A stretch of 42,714 nt of DNA from Bacteroidota bacterium (GTDB lineage: Bacteria > Bacteroidota > Ignavibacteria > Ignavibacteriales > Melioribacteraceae): the NCBI GenBank assembly GCA_024275455.1, contig JAJRZB010000449.1, forward strand, positions 1 through 42,714, in the 5' to 3' direction. A program made the position numbers and the translations under genes. How positions within the stretch are numbered: the stretch's first letter is position 1; every line of letters starts with the position of its first letter. This document shows, one piece after another, positions 1 to 8,475 of this stretch. The notes under the pieces were generated by a model that saw only the letters and a program-made list of their open reading frames with translations, was not told where the DNA came from and searched no databases.

Positions 1-867
1 CGGTTTGACTTAATACTTTCGATTGGTCAAGTTGTCCCTCATGAAGTTGTAGGGATGGCAAATTATAATAAAAATATTTTTGTTGGAACAGGAGGGCAAG
101 AGGGTATTAATAAAAGTCATTTTCTCGGAGCAGTTTATGGAATGGAAAGAATGATGGGGCATACTGATACGCCGGTTCGCAAGGTTCTTAATTATGCTTC
201 GGAAAAATTTGCAAATAATCTGCCAATAATATATATACAAACGGTAATAGGGAAAGACGAAGACAATAAGCTTGTCCTACGTGGTTTATTTATTGGTGAT
301 GATGATGAATGTTTCAAACTTGCAGCCGAATTATCATTAAATGTTAATTTTAAAATGTTAGATGAGCCCCTTAAAAAAGTTGTAGTATATCTCGACCCTT
401 CTGAGTTTAAGTCTACCTGGCTGGGAAACAAAAGTATCTACAGAACACGTATGGCTATTGCAGATGAGGGCGAGCTAATTATTTTAGCTCCAGGAGTAAA
501 ACAGTTTGGTGAAGATAAAGATATTGATATGTTAATTAGGAAATACGGTTACTTAACTACACCTGAAATACTAAAACTTGTTAATGAAAATTCTGACCTT
601 AAAAATAATCTTGGTGCAGCTGCCCATTTGATTCATGGTTCTTCGGAAGGAAGATTTAAAATTACCTATTGCACGAGTGAAATAACCAAAGAGGAAGTAG
701 AGAGTGTTAATTTTAATTATGCCAATCTTGAAGAAATGACTAGAAAGTATAATCCTGAAAAATTATGTGATGGATTTAACACAATGCCTGATGGAGAAGA
801 AATATTTTTTATCTCAAATCCTGCTTTAGGTTTATGGTCTTGGAAAGATAAATTTAAGATAAAGTAA
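1..867 (+). CDS. LarA-type nickel-dependent hydroxyacid racemase/epimerase, C-terminal part
   Basis: The reading frame is open from base 1 (RFDLILSIGQVVPHEVVG precedes the ATG at 55), so this is the 3' part of a gene that begins before the window; the ORF track's start at 55 is only an internal Met. The block YRTRMAIADEGELIILAPG followed by FGEDKDIDMLIRKYGY is typical of the C-terminal half of the LarA (DUF2088) family. Family members use a nickel-pincer cofactor to racemise lactate, and relatives act on other 2-hydroxyacids, including malate and gluconate. The catalytic histidines of the N-terminal half lie largely outside the window, so the substrate cannot be told. It ends 12 bases before pdxB, and a gluconate-pathway gene (gnd) follows, which makes a sugar-acid substrate conceivable but unproven. 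The family call is secure; the specificity is unknown. Confidence 0.85.
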   Translation, partial: RFDLILSIGQVVPHEVVGMANYNKNIFVGTGGQEGINKSHFLGAVYGMERMMGHTDTPVRKVLNYASEKFANNLPIIYIQTVIGKDEDNKLVLRGLFIGDDDECFKLAAELSLNVNFKMLDEPLKKVVVYLDPSEFKSTWLGNKSIYRTRMAIADEGELIILAPGVKQFGEDKDIDMLIRKYGYLTTPEILKLVNENSDLKNNLGAAAHLIHGSSEGRFKITYCTSEITKEEVESVNFNYANLEEMTRKYNPEKLCDGFNTMPDGEEIFFISNPALGLWSWKDKFKIK

Positions 868-879
868 TAGGTCTTTGTA

Positions 880-2025
880 TTGTCAGAAAAAATTAAAATA
901 ATTGCAGATGATAAAATTCCTTTCTTAAAAGGAGTTTTGGAACCTTACGCTCATATTGAATACTATTCCGGTAATGAAATAACAAGTAAAAAAGTTAAAG
1001 AAGCAGATGCTATAATAATCCGTACAAGAACAAAGTGTGATGCAAGATTATTAGATGGAACTAAAGTTAAATTTATTGCTACGGCAACTATTGGCATTGA
1101 TCACATAGATGTTAAATATTGTAAAAGGAATAATATAAAATGGGTAAATGCACCAGGATGTAATTCTTCTTCTGTAATGCAATACGTAATGTCTGCGTTG
1201 TTTTCATTAGCTTTAAAAGAAAAATTCAACTTAGCTGAAAAAACAATAGGGATAATTGGTGTTGTAAATGTTGGAAGTAAAGTTCAGAAAGCTGCTGAAA
1301 TAATTGGTATGAATGTATTGTTGAACGATCCGCCCAGAGAAAGAAAAGAAGGAAAGAAACAGTTTTGCAATATGGAAAAAATTATTGAATTAAGTAATAT
1401 AATTACGTTTCATATCCCTTTAATAAAAGAGGGGATTGATAAAACTTTCCACCTTGTAAATAAAAAATTTATTACGAAAGTGAAGAACAAACCAATAATA
1501 ATAAATACTTCAAGAGGCGCAGTAATAAGAACCTCGGCATTAAAAAAAGCGATTAAAAATAATATAGTAAGCTATGTAGTTCTTGATGTTTGGGAAAACG
1601 AACCCGATATTGATTTGGAACTTATGAACTTAGTTGATTTTGCCACACCGCATATTGCCGGTTATTCAACAGAAGGGAAGGTTAATGGAACTACCGTTTG
1701 TGTTAATGAAATAAATAAATATTTTAATCTAGGATTGAAATCAAATTGGCTCCCGGAGAAAATTCCTAATGCTGAAGGCGGTAATGAAATTATAATTAAT
1801 TGTGAAAACAAATCTGAACAAAAAATTATTTCAGAAGCGATATTAGGAACTTATTCAATTGATAAGGATGATATAGTATTAAGAAACTTACCTTCAACAT
1901 TTGAAAAGCAAAGAGGGGAATATAGAGTTAGAAGAGAGTTTGAAAATTTTAACTTAATATTGAATGGGTGTAATTCCATTGTTATAAGTAAACTTATAAA
2001 ATTAGGTTTCAAAATTATAAAGTAA
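880..2025 (+). CDS. pdxB: Erythronate-4-phosphate dehydrogenase PdxB
   Basis: This is an NAD-dependent D-2-hydroxyacid dehydrogenase of 381 residues, the usual PdxB length. It would oxidise 4-phosphoerythronate in pyridoxal-5'-phosphate synthesis, in the cytoplasm. It has the PdxB-like run ATIGIDHIDV, the substrate-domain string ITFHIPLIKEGIDKTFHL, the catalytic Arg in NTSRGA, the Glu in WENEPDID and the His in TPHIAGYSTEGK, plus the extra C-terminal domain that separates PdxB from SerA. The start is TTG at 880; no ATG lies near it in this frame. One oddity: the nucleotide-binding fingerprint reads GVVNVG where GVGNVG is expected, so the second glycine is replaced by valine. SerA-like enzymes are the alternative, but length and the HPLTKEG-type string favour PdxB. 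Confidence 0.85.
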   Translation: MSEKIKIIADDKIPFLKGVLEPYAHIEYYSGNEITSKKVKEADAIIIRTRTKCDARLLDGTKVKFIATATIGIDHIDVKYCKRNNIKWVNAPGCNSSSVMQYVMSALFSLALKEKFNLAEKTIGIIGVVNVGSKVQKAAEIIGMNVLLNDPPRERKEGKKQFCNMEKIIELSNIITFHIPLIKEGIDKTFHLVNKKFITKVKNKPIIINTSRGAVIRTSALKKAIKNNIVSYVVLDVWENEPDIDLELMNLVDFATPHIAGYSTEGKVNGTTVCVNEINKYFNLGLKSNWLPEKIPNAEGGNEIIINCENKSEQKIISEAILGTYSIDKDDIVLRNLPSTFEKQRGEYRVRREFENFNLILNGCNSIVISKLIKLGFKIIK

Positions 2026-2081
2026 ATAATTACAATCGTGAATTTCTGATTCACAAAAACTATAATACAAAAGGAGTAAAA

Positions 2082-3533
2082 ATGAGTAAAGCAGATATCG
2101 GCTTAGTTGGTTTGGCAGTTATGGGCGAAAACCTTGTGCTTAATATTTAAAGTCATGGATATACTGTAGCTGTTTATAACAGAACAACATCAAAAGTTGA
2201 TAATTTTGTGAATGGTAGAGGTAAAGATAAAAATATAATTGGAACTCACTCAATTGAGGAATTTGTTAATTCATTGGAACGTCCGCGTAAAATAATGTTA
2301 ATGGTAAAAGCCGGAGCACCGGTTGATGTTTTTATTGAACAAATTATTCCGTACTTAGAAGAAGGTGATATTATTATTGACGGAGGTAATTCTCATTTTC
2401 CGGATACGATCCGAAGAACAAAATATCTTGAAGAAAAAGGATTATTGTTTATTGGTACTGGTGTTTCGGGTGGAGAGGAAGGGGCTTTACTTGGTCCTTC
2501 AATTATGCCGGGTGGTTCTCCGAAAGCTTGGGAATTTGTTAAGCCGATATTCCAATCAATTGCTGCAAAAGTAGAGGATGGTACACCTTGTTGTGATTGG
2601 GTAGGAGAAAACGGTGCCGGACATTGTGTGAAAATGGTTCATAACGGAATTGAATATGGTGATATGCAGCTTATTACTGAAGTTTATCAAGTTATGAAAA
2701 ATATGTTGGGTATGAATCATAATGAAATGCATGATGTTTTTGCTGATTGGAATAAAGGTGAACTTGATAGTTACTTAATTGAAATTACAAGAGATATTCT
2801 TGCATACAAAGATGAAGATGGAAGTCCGTTAGTTGAAAAGATCCTTGATACAGCCGGACAAAAAGGGACAGGTAAATGGACAGCAATTGCCTCACTTGAT
2901 GTAGGTGTTCCTCTTACTCTTATTGGGGAAGCAGTTTACGCACGAACACTTTCTGCGTTAAAATCTGAAAGAGTTGAAGCATCAAAAATTCTTTCGGGAC
3001 CAACTCCAAAATATGAAGGGGATAAAAAAGAATTTATAGAGGATTTACGCAAAGCTTTGTTAGCTTCCAAAATAGTCTCTTATGCCCAAGGGTATGTCTT
3101 AATGAAATCCGCTGCAAAGGAATACGGGTGGGATCTTAATTATGGCGGTATTGCTCTTATGTGGCGTGGCGGTTGTATTCTCCGTTCAATTTTTCTTGGT
3201 GAAATCAAAAAAGCTTTTGATAATAATTCGAAATTATCTAATTTAATGCTCGATTCATATTTTAAAGAAAAGATTGAGGAAGCGCAAAATTCTTGGAGAC
3301 GTGTGGTTGCTACTGCAGTATCAAATGGAATATGGATTCCTGCAATTTCAACAGCACTTAATTATTATGACGGATACAGGACAGAACGACTTCCTGCTAA
3401 TTTATTACAAGCTCAGCGTGATTATTTTGGTGCACATACTTACGAAAGAATTGATAGACCGAGAGGCGAGTTCTTCCATACAAATTGGACAGGACATGGT
3501 GGAACAACTTCTTCATCGACTTATAATGCTTGA
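2082..3533 (+). pseudogene. gnd: 6-phosphogluconate dehydrogenase, interrupted by an in-frame TAA
   Basis: The ORF track starts at 2208, but homology clearly begins at the ATG at 2082, which has a good ribosome site (AAGGAG, 2071-2076). The N-terminal fingerprint DIGLVGLAVMGENL is intact, followed by a TAA at 2148-2150 (codon 23) in the run LNI-stop-SHGYTVAVYNRT, and then the same frame continues to the end with no shift. Read through, the product is 483 residues, near the family length of about 470-480. The active-site segment GHCVKMVHNGIEYGDMQL is present. The enzyme oxidatively decarboxylates 6-phosphogluconate to ribulose 5-phosphate. In relatives, glutamate is common at codon 23, so a single G-to-T change (GAA to TAA) would explain it. 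If real, the truncated start at GTG 2208 would lack the NADP-binding fold. A sequencing error is quite possible. Confidence 0.85.
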
Positions 3534-3578
3534 TATATCACAACGATATTAAAAATAATTATTACTTAAAAATAAAAT

Positions 3579-4559
3579 ATGAAAAATATATTTAAAATCA
3601 TTTTGTTTATTAGTTTATCCTTTGCTTTGCTTTCATGCAGTAAGGTTACAGGAGTACGAAAGTTAAAGATAGGACATGGACTTGATCAATCTCACCCTGT
3701 TCATAAGGCAATGCTGTATTTAGCAGAAAAAGCTAAGGAAAAATCTAAAGGTAAATTAATAATATCAGTTTACCCAAGTCAGCAGCTTGGAACCGAAAGA
3801 GAATGTTTAGAGCTATTGCAAATTGGTAGTTTAGCAATAACGAAAGTATCAGCATCTGTGTTGGAGGGTTTCGCTCCGGAATTTAAAGTATTTAGCTTGC
3901 CTTATATTTTTAGAAATGATGAACATAAATTTAAAGTATTTGAAGGCAAAGTTGGAAAAAATTTATTATTGAGTCCGCAAAAATATTGGTTGCGTGGGTT
4001 ATGTTTTTACGATGCCGGAAGTCGCAGTTTTTATACAAAAGATAAACCCATTAAAACACCTGATGATTTAGTTGGATTGAAAATCAGAACTCAGGAAAGT
4101 GCTACATCGGTAAAGTTGGTTAATGCACTAGGTGCTTCAGCAACACCTATTTCATGGGGAGAACTTTACACTGCACTTCAACAGGGTGTTGTAGATGGGG
4201 CTGAAAACAATCCGCCAAGTTTTTATCTGTCGCGGCATTATGAAGTATGTAAATACTATTCACTTAATGAACATACTTCTGTTCCCGATGTTCTTGTTAT
4301 CAGTACAGTTGTTTGGAATGATCTTTCTGATGAAGAAAAACAGTGGATTCAAGAAGCTGCAGATGAATCTTATATTTATCAAAAGAAACTTTGGAAAGAG
4401 TCAACTATTGAATCGCTAAAAGCTGTTGAGGCTGCCGGAGTTAAAGTATTTTATCCTGATAAAAAACCTTTTATGGATAAAGTTCAACCAATGTTGGAAG
4501 AATATAAATCAGAAAAACAAATTTATGAGCTTATTCAAAAAATAAAAAATGTAAAATGA
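3579..4559 (+). CDS. dctP: TRAP transporter substrate-binding lipoprotein DctP
   Basis: This 326-residue periplasmic binding protein belongs to the DctP family. The N-terminus is a lipoprotein signal with lipobox LLSC, Cys20 being the lipidated residue. Family features seen are the opening KLKIGHGLDQSHPVHKAM, the QLGTERECLELLQIG segment, and GLKIRTQES, which carries the arginine that usually clamps the ligand carboxylate. The segment ISWGELYTALQQGVVDGAENN is a strong DctP signature. It would deliver an organic acid (sugar acid, uronate, sialic acid or dicarboxylate) to the DctQ/DctM membrane pair; the sequence does not decide which. Its stop codon overlaps the dctQ start in ATGA, showing translational coupling. 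Confidence 0.92.
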   Translation: MKNIFKIILFISLSFALLSCSKVTGVRKLKIGHGLDQSHPVHKAMLYLAEKAKEKSKGKLIISVYPSQQLGTERECLELLQIGSLAITKVSASVLEGFAPEFKVFSLPYIFRNDEHKFKVFEGKVGKNLLLSPQKYWLRGLCFYDAGSRSFYTKDKPIKTPDDLVGLKIRTQESATSVKLVNALGASATPISWGELYTALQQGVVDGAENNPPSFYLSRHYEVCKYYSLNEHTSVPDVLVISTVVWNDLSDEEKQWIQEAADESYIYQKKLWKESTIESLKAVEAAGVKVFYPDKKPFMDKVQPMLEEYKSEKQIYELIQKIKNVK

Positions 4560-5053
4560 TTTTATCTAATATTAAAAACAAAATTGACTATATACTTAAA
4601 TGGATACTTGTTTTCATTATGGCAGCAATGACTATAAATGTATTATGGCAAGTATTTTCCAGGTTTATTTTACAAAGCCCCAGTTCTATTACTGAAGAAC
4701 TCGCCCGTTATATGTTAATTTGGTTAGGGATTTTAGGTGCCAGTTATGTATCGGGACAAAAAATGCATCTTGCTATTGATTTACTTTCCACAAAATTAAA
4801 GGGAAAGGGTAAGTCATATTTGGAAATAATTATTCAGCTTTCCGTCTTTTCCTTTTCATTTTTCGTAATGGTTATTGGCGGGTTCAGATTGGTACAAATT
4901 ACACTTACATTGAATCAAATTTCTGCAGCTTTACAAATACCACTTGGTTATGTGTATTCGGTTATACCGATTAGCGGGATAATTATGATGTTTTATTCTA
5001 TAACATATATTATTGAAGAGTTGAAAAGAAAAAATAATTTTACCAAACATTAA
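4556..5053 (+). CDS. dctQ: TRAP transporter small permease DctQ
   Basis: A 165-residue membrane protein with four hydrophobic segments (about residues 12-35, 50-68, 88-112 and 130-153), the standard size and topology for DctQ. The sequence TEELARYMLIWLGILGASYV is the typical DctQ conserved region, in which the Glu-Glu-Xaa-Xaa-Arg-Tyr motif follows the first membrane span. It forms the membrane complex with DctM in sodium-driven uptake of the acid bound by DctP. The start overlaps the dctP stop (ATGA), and dctM begins 12 bases after its end, so all three are one transcription unit. Confidence 0.92.
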   Translation: MILSNIKNKIDYILKWILVFIMAAMTINVLWQVFSRFILQSPSSITEELARYMLIWLGILGASYVSGQKMHLAIDLLSTKLKGKGKSYLEIIIQLSVFSFSFFVMVIGGFRLVQITLTLNQISAALQIPLGYVYSVIPISGIIMMFYSITYIIEELKRKNNFTKH

Positions 5054-5064
5054 TGAAGAGTTAA

Positions 5065-6363
5065 ATGGAAATTTATGAAATATTATTGTTGGTTATTTCT
5101 TTTATAGTATTGTTATCTATTGGTGTTCCAATTTCGTTCAGTATTGGTATTTCCAGTTTGTTAACAATGCTATTAAGCATAAGTACATTACCATCTTTAA
5201 CTACTGTTGCTCAAAGAATGGCAACAGGAATTGATAGCTTTGCTCTTTTAGCAATTCCTTTCTTTATTTTTGCCGGTCAACTAATGAATAGTGGCGGAAT
5301 TGCTCGACGTTTAATAAATTTTGCAAAAGTTCTAGTTGGTAAATTACCAGGCGGATTAGCATTCGTAAACATTCTTGCAGCAATGTTTTTTGGTGCTATA
5401 TCAGGGTCTGCTGTTGCTGCAGCATCTGCTATTGGCGGGTTTATGACACCTATTATGGAAAAAGAAGGATACAACAAATCATTCTCTGCAGCGGTTAATA
5501 TAACATCTGCCACTACCGGTTTAATTATTCCGCCGAGTAATATTTTGATTGTTTATTCTTTAGCAAGTGGGGGCGTTTCAATTGCAGCTTTATTTTTGGC
5601 AGGTTATATACCCGGTATTATTTTCGGTTTATCGCTAATGTCGGTATCATATATTTATGCAAAGAAACATAATTACAAGGTTAATTATCAATTCAATTTG
5701 GGTTATTCCGTTAAAAAGTTTTTAGATGCTGTTCCAAGTTTAATGTTAATTATTATTGTAATAGGCGGAATAGTTGCAGGCTACTTTACTGCTACTGAAG
5801 CTAGTGCAATAGCTGTTTTATATGCTTTTATACTTTCGGTATTTGTTTATAAAGAAATCAAGTTTAAAGACTTACCAACAATATTATTAAGTAGTGCTTC
5901 TACTACTGCAATTGTTATGCTATTGGTGGGTACCTCAATGGCAATGAGCTGGGTTATGGCTTATGAAAACATACCTCAGAACGTAGCACATGCTTTACTA
6001 ACTCTATCAAGTAATAAAATTGTTATTCTAATTATTATAAATATTATTTTATTATTCATTGGTACCTTTATGGATATGACTCCTGCTGTTTTGATTTTTA
6101 CTCCCATATTTTTACCTGTAGTTGTTGAGCTTGGGATTAACCCTATTCATTTTGGTATAATGATGGTTATGAACTTAAGTGTTGGTCTATGTACACCACC
6201 GGTTGGAAGTGTTTTATTTGTAGGATGCTCAGTTGCAGGGCTGCCAATTACAAAAGTTATAAAACCATTAATACCAATGTTTGCGGCAATGATCGTAGCA
6301 TTATTGCTTGTAACATATATTCCTGAATTAAGTCTTTCTATACCTGAATTTTTTGGGTATTAA
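5065..6363 (+). CDS. dctM: TRAP transporter large permease DctM
   Basis: A 432-residue polytopic membrane protein of the DctM/SiaM type, the transport channel of the TRAP system. Seen motifs include FALLAIPFFIFAGQLMN in the first third, FGAISGSAVAAASAIGGFM (the re-entrant substrate/Na-binding hairpin), TSATTGLIIPPSN and, near the end, GLCTPPVGSVLFVG (the second hairpin). About 11-12 hydrophobic spans can be counted. Length and motif order are normal and there is no sign of disruption. It lies between dctQ and a nucleotidyltransferase gene that starts 20 bases downstream, so the transporter and the two cytoplasmic sugar-activating enzymes probably share an mRNA. Confidence 0.94.
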   Translation: MEIYEILLLVISFIVLLSIGVPISFSIGISSLLTMLLSISTLPSLTTVAQRMATGIDSFALLAIPFFIFAGQLMNSGGIARRLINFAKVLVGKLPGGLAFVNILAAMFFGAISGSAVAAASAIGGFMTPIMEKEGYNKSFSAAVNITSATTGLIIPPSNILIVYSLASGGVSIAALFLAGYIPGIIFGLSLMSVSYIYAKKHNYKVNYQFNLGYSVKKFLDAVPSLMLIIIVIGGIVAGYFTATEASAIAVLYAFILSVFVYKEIKFKDLPTILLSSASTTAIVMLLVGTSMAMSWVMAYENIPQNVAHALLTLSSNKIVILIIINIILLFIGTFMDMTPAVLIFTPIFLPVVVELGINPIHFGIMMVMNLSVGLCTPPVGSVLFVGCSVAGLPITKVIKPLIPMFAAMIVALLLVTYIPELSLSIPEFFGY

Positions 6364-6382
6364 ATTATAACTTGTTTAAAGT

Positions 6383-7288
6383 ATGATAGAAAGTAATCCA
6401 ACTCTACTTATTCTTGCCGGTGGTTTAGGTTCACGATATGGTAATCTAAAACAAATTGATGAAATTGGTCCGTGTGGTGAGAGAATAATTGATTATTCTG
6501 TCTATGATGCAATACAAGCGGGATTTAAAAAAGTTATTTACGTTATAAGACAAAATTTTGAAGAAGAATTTATTGAACATATTATCAATAGATTGCCTCC
6601 GGACATTAAAACCGGTTATGTCTTTCAAAAAATGGATTCATTTACTAATAATTTAGATATTTCTGAGGAAAGAACTAAACCGTGGGGAACAGGGCATGCA
6701 CTTCTTTCTGCTCAAGATGTTATAAACGAACCTTTTGTTGTAATAAATGCTGATGACTTTTATGGAGCAGAATCATATAAAATTGCTTATGAATTTTTAA
6801 CTTCGCAAGGTGATCCATCTCATTACGCCTTAATAGGGTTTAAACTTAAAAATACGTTATCTGATTATGGCACTGTATCTAGAGCAATTTGTGAAATTGA
6901 CAAAGAAAATAATATTACTTCTATTGTTGAAAGAACAGAAATAAAAAGAGAAAATAATATTATCTCGTATAAAAATAATGGCAGGTGGATAGAACTTTTA
7001 GGTACGGAAACTGTTTCGATGAATATGTTCGCTTTTTATCCGAGTATTTTTGAGAAATGTAAAAATAGTTTTAATTCGTTTTTAATTGAGAAAAGAAATG
7101 ATTTGCAGTCTGAGTTTTATATTCCTACTGCTCTAAATGAAATTATCAAGAATAGAGAAAATAAAATTAAGGTATTGGAAACTTCTTCTACTTGGTTTGG
7201 ACTTACATATAAAGAAGATAAAAAAATAGTTATAAAAAAAATACTTGAGTTGATTGAAAATCAAAAATATCCAAGAAAATTGTGGTAA
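6383..7288 (+). CDS. Sugar-phosphate nucleotidyltransferase
   Basis: A 301-residue protein with the nucleotidyltransferase fold of the GT-A/glucose-1-phosphate uridylyltransferase type. The N-terminal signature LILAGGLGSRYGNLKQ binds the NTP, and the INADDFYGAESY segment carries the metal-binding aspartates. It would transfer NMP from UTP or another NTP onto a sugar 1-phosphate, releasing pyrophosphate. The next gene, six bases away, encodes a kinase of the family that makes sugar 1-phosphates, so the two look like consecutive steps that convert a free sugar to an NDP-sugar. The exact sugar and nucleotide cannot be read from the sequence. The ATG at 6383 is used because the signature starts within ten residues. 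Confidence 0.85.
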   Translation: MIESNPTLLILAGGLGSRYGNLKQIDEIGPCGERIIDYSVYDAIQAGFKKVIYVIRQNFEEEFIEHIINRLPPDIKTGYVFQKMDSFTNNLDISEERTKPWGTGHALLSAQDVINEPFVVINADDFYGAESYKIAYEFLTSQGDPSHYALIGFKLKNTLSDYGTVSRAICEIDKENNITSIVERTEIKRENNIISYKNNGRWIELLGTETVSMNMFAFYPSIFEKCKNSFNSFLIEKRNDLQSEFYIPTALNEIIKNRENKIKVLETSSTWFGLTYKEDKKIVIKKILELIENQKYPRKLW

Positions 7289-7293
7289 AATAG

Positions 7294-8400
7294 GTGCAAA
7301 AAGTTCAAGATATAATAAAGAAGTTTAGAGTTTATGGTGATTTTGTATCATCAACTTCTTTTGGCAGCGGACATATTAATGAAACTTTTTTAGTTACTCT
7401 CAATCAAGCTGGTATAAAAGTAAAATATATTTTACGTAGTATAAATAATTTTGTTTTCAAGGAACCAATTCTAATTATTGAAAATACGGTAAATGTAACA
7501 GAATATATTAGAAATAAATTGCTTTTTGAAAATGAATCTGATTTGAGTAGAAAAGTATTAACATTAATTCAAAGTACTAATGGAGATTATTTTTTTGTTG
7601 ATAGTGAAAATAACTATTGGTGTTTACTGCTTTATATAGAAAAATCTTATTCCATAAACGAAGTTCAAACCGAAGTCCAAGCATTTGAAGCCGCTAAAGC
7701 TTATGCTAGATTTCAAAAACATTTAATAGATTTTGATATTTCTGAATGTCATCAGACAATTAAAAATTTTCATAATCTTACTAATAGGATTGAAGCTTAT
7801 AATGTTGCAGTTAATAGTGACTCTAAACAGAGAGTTAAAAGTGTTTCTCAAGAAATATTAGAAATTGAAAAATTCTCTTTCATACAAGAAAATTATATTG
7901 AACTAAAAAACAAAAATCTTCCCTTAAGAATAACACATAATGATACAAAAATTAATAATGTACTACTTGACAGTAGAACTAATAAAGGTTTATGTGTTGT
8001 TGATTTAGATACAATTATGCCGGGAGTAATTCTAAATGATTTTGGAGATATGGTCAGGTCATTTGTCTGTTCGGTTTCAGAAGATGAAAAAATAACCTCT
8101 AAGGTTAAAATTAGATTAAGAATTTTTGATGCTTTAGTAAGAGGATATTTAGGTGAATTAAAAGAAAGTCTAATAAAAGAAGAAATACTTAATTTAGTTA
8201 CCGGTTCTGAAATTATAATTTATGAACAAGCATTAAGGTTTTTAACAGATTACTTAATGGGAGATATATATTATAAAATTGAGTATGAAAATCAAAATTT
8301 GGATAGAGCTAAAAACCAACTAGCATTATTAAATAGTATTGTTGAATATTCTAACCAAATGCAAAGTATTGTAAATAATATTTATAATTCAGTTACATAG
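7294..8400 (+). CDS. Sugar kinase of the APH fold, N-acetylhexosamine 1-kinase-like
   Basis: A 368-residue aminoglycoside-phosphotransferase-fold kinase, the same length as N-acetylhexosamine 1-kinase (NahK). It has a substrate/ATP entry loop GSGHINETFLV near residue 24, the catalytic loop HNDTKINNVLLD (His215, Asp217, Asn222) and the metal-binding DLD at about residues 237-239 followed by TIMPG. This pattern matches the NahK-like group found in Bacteroidota, which phosphorylates the anomeric oxygen of GlcNAc/GalNAc or related hexoses. The start is GTG at 7294, six bases after the nucleotidyltransferase stop. Together the pair would make a sugar 1-phosphate and then an NDP-sugar. Other APH-fold sugar kinases are possible, and the substrate is inferred only from family resemblance. 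Confidence 0.78.
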   Translation: MQKVQDIIKKFRVYGDFVSSTSFGSGHINETFLVTLNQAGIKVKYILRSINNFVFKEPILIIENTVNVTEYIRNKLLFENESDLSRKVLTLIQSTNGDYFFVDSENNYWCLLLYIEKSYSINEVQTEVQAFEAAKAYARFQKHLIDFDISECHQTIKNFHNLTNRIEAYNVAVNSDSKQRVKSVSQEILEIEKFSFIQENYIELKNKNLPLRITHNDTKINNVLLDSRTNKGLCVVDLDTIMPGVILNDFGDMVRSFVCSVSEDEKITSKVKIRLRIFDALVRGYLGELKESLIKEEILNLVTGSEIIIYEQALRFLTDYLMGDIYYKIEYENQNLDRAKNQLALLNSIVEYSNQMQSIVNNIYNSVT

Positions 8401-8475
8401 TATTTAATATTTGCTTAATAAATAATTTGTAACGAATAGAATATATTTTAAAATTTCATGTAGTAGAGGGTGTTA

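Noticed and set aside
2038-2054. Hairpin GTGAAT/ATTCAC between pdxB and gnd, possible terminator or partial operator
   Set aside because: The stem is only six pairs and is not followed by a T-run. CAATCGTG nearby matches only half of the LacI-type site.
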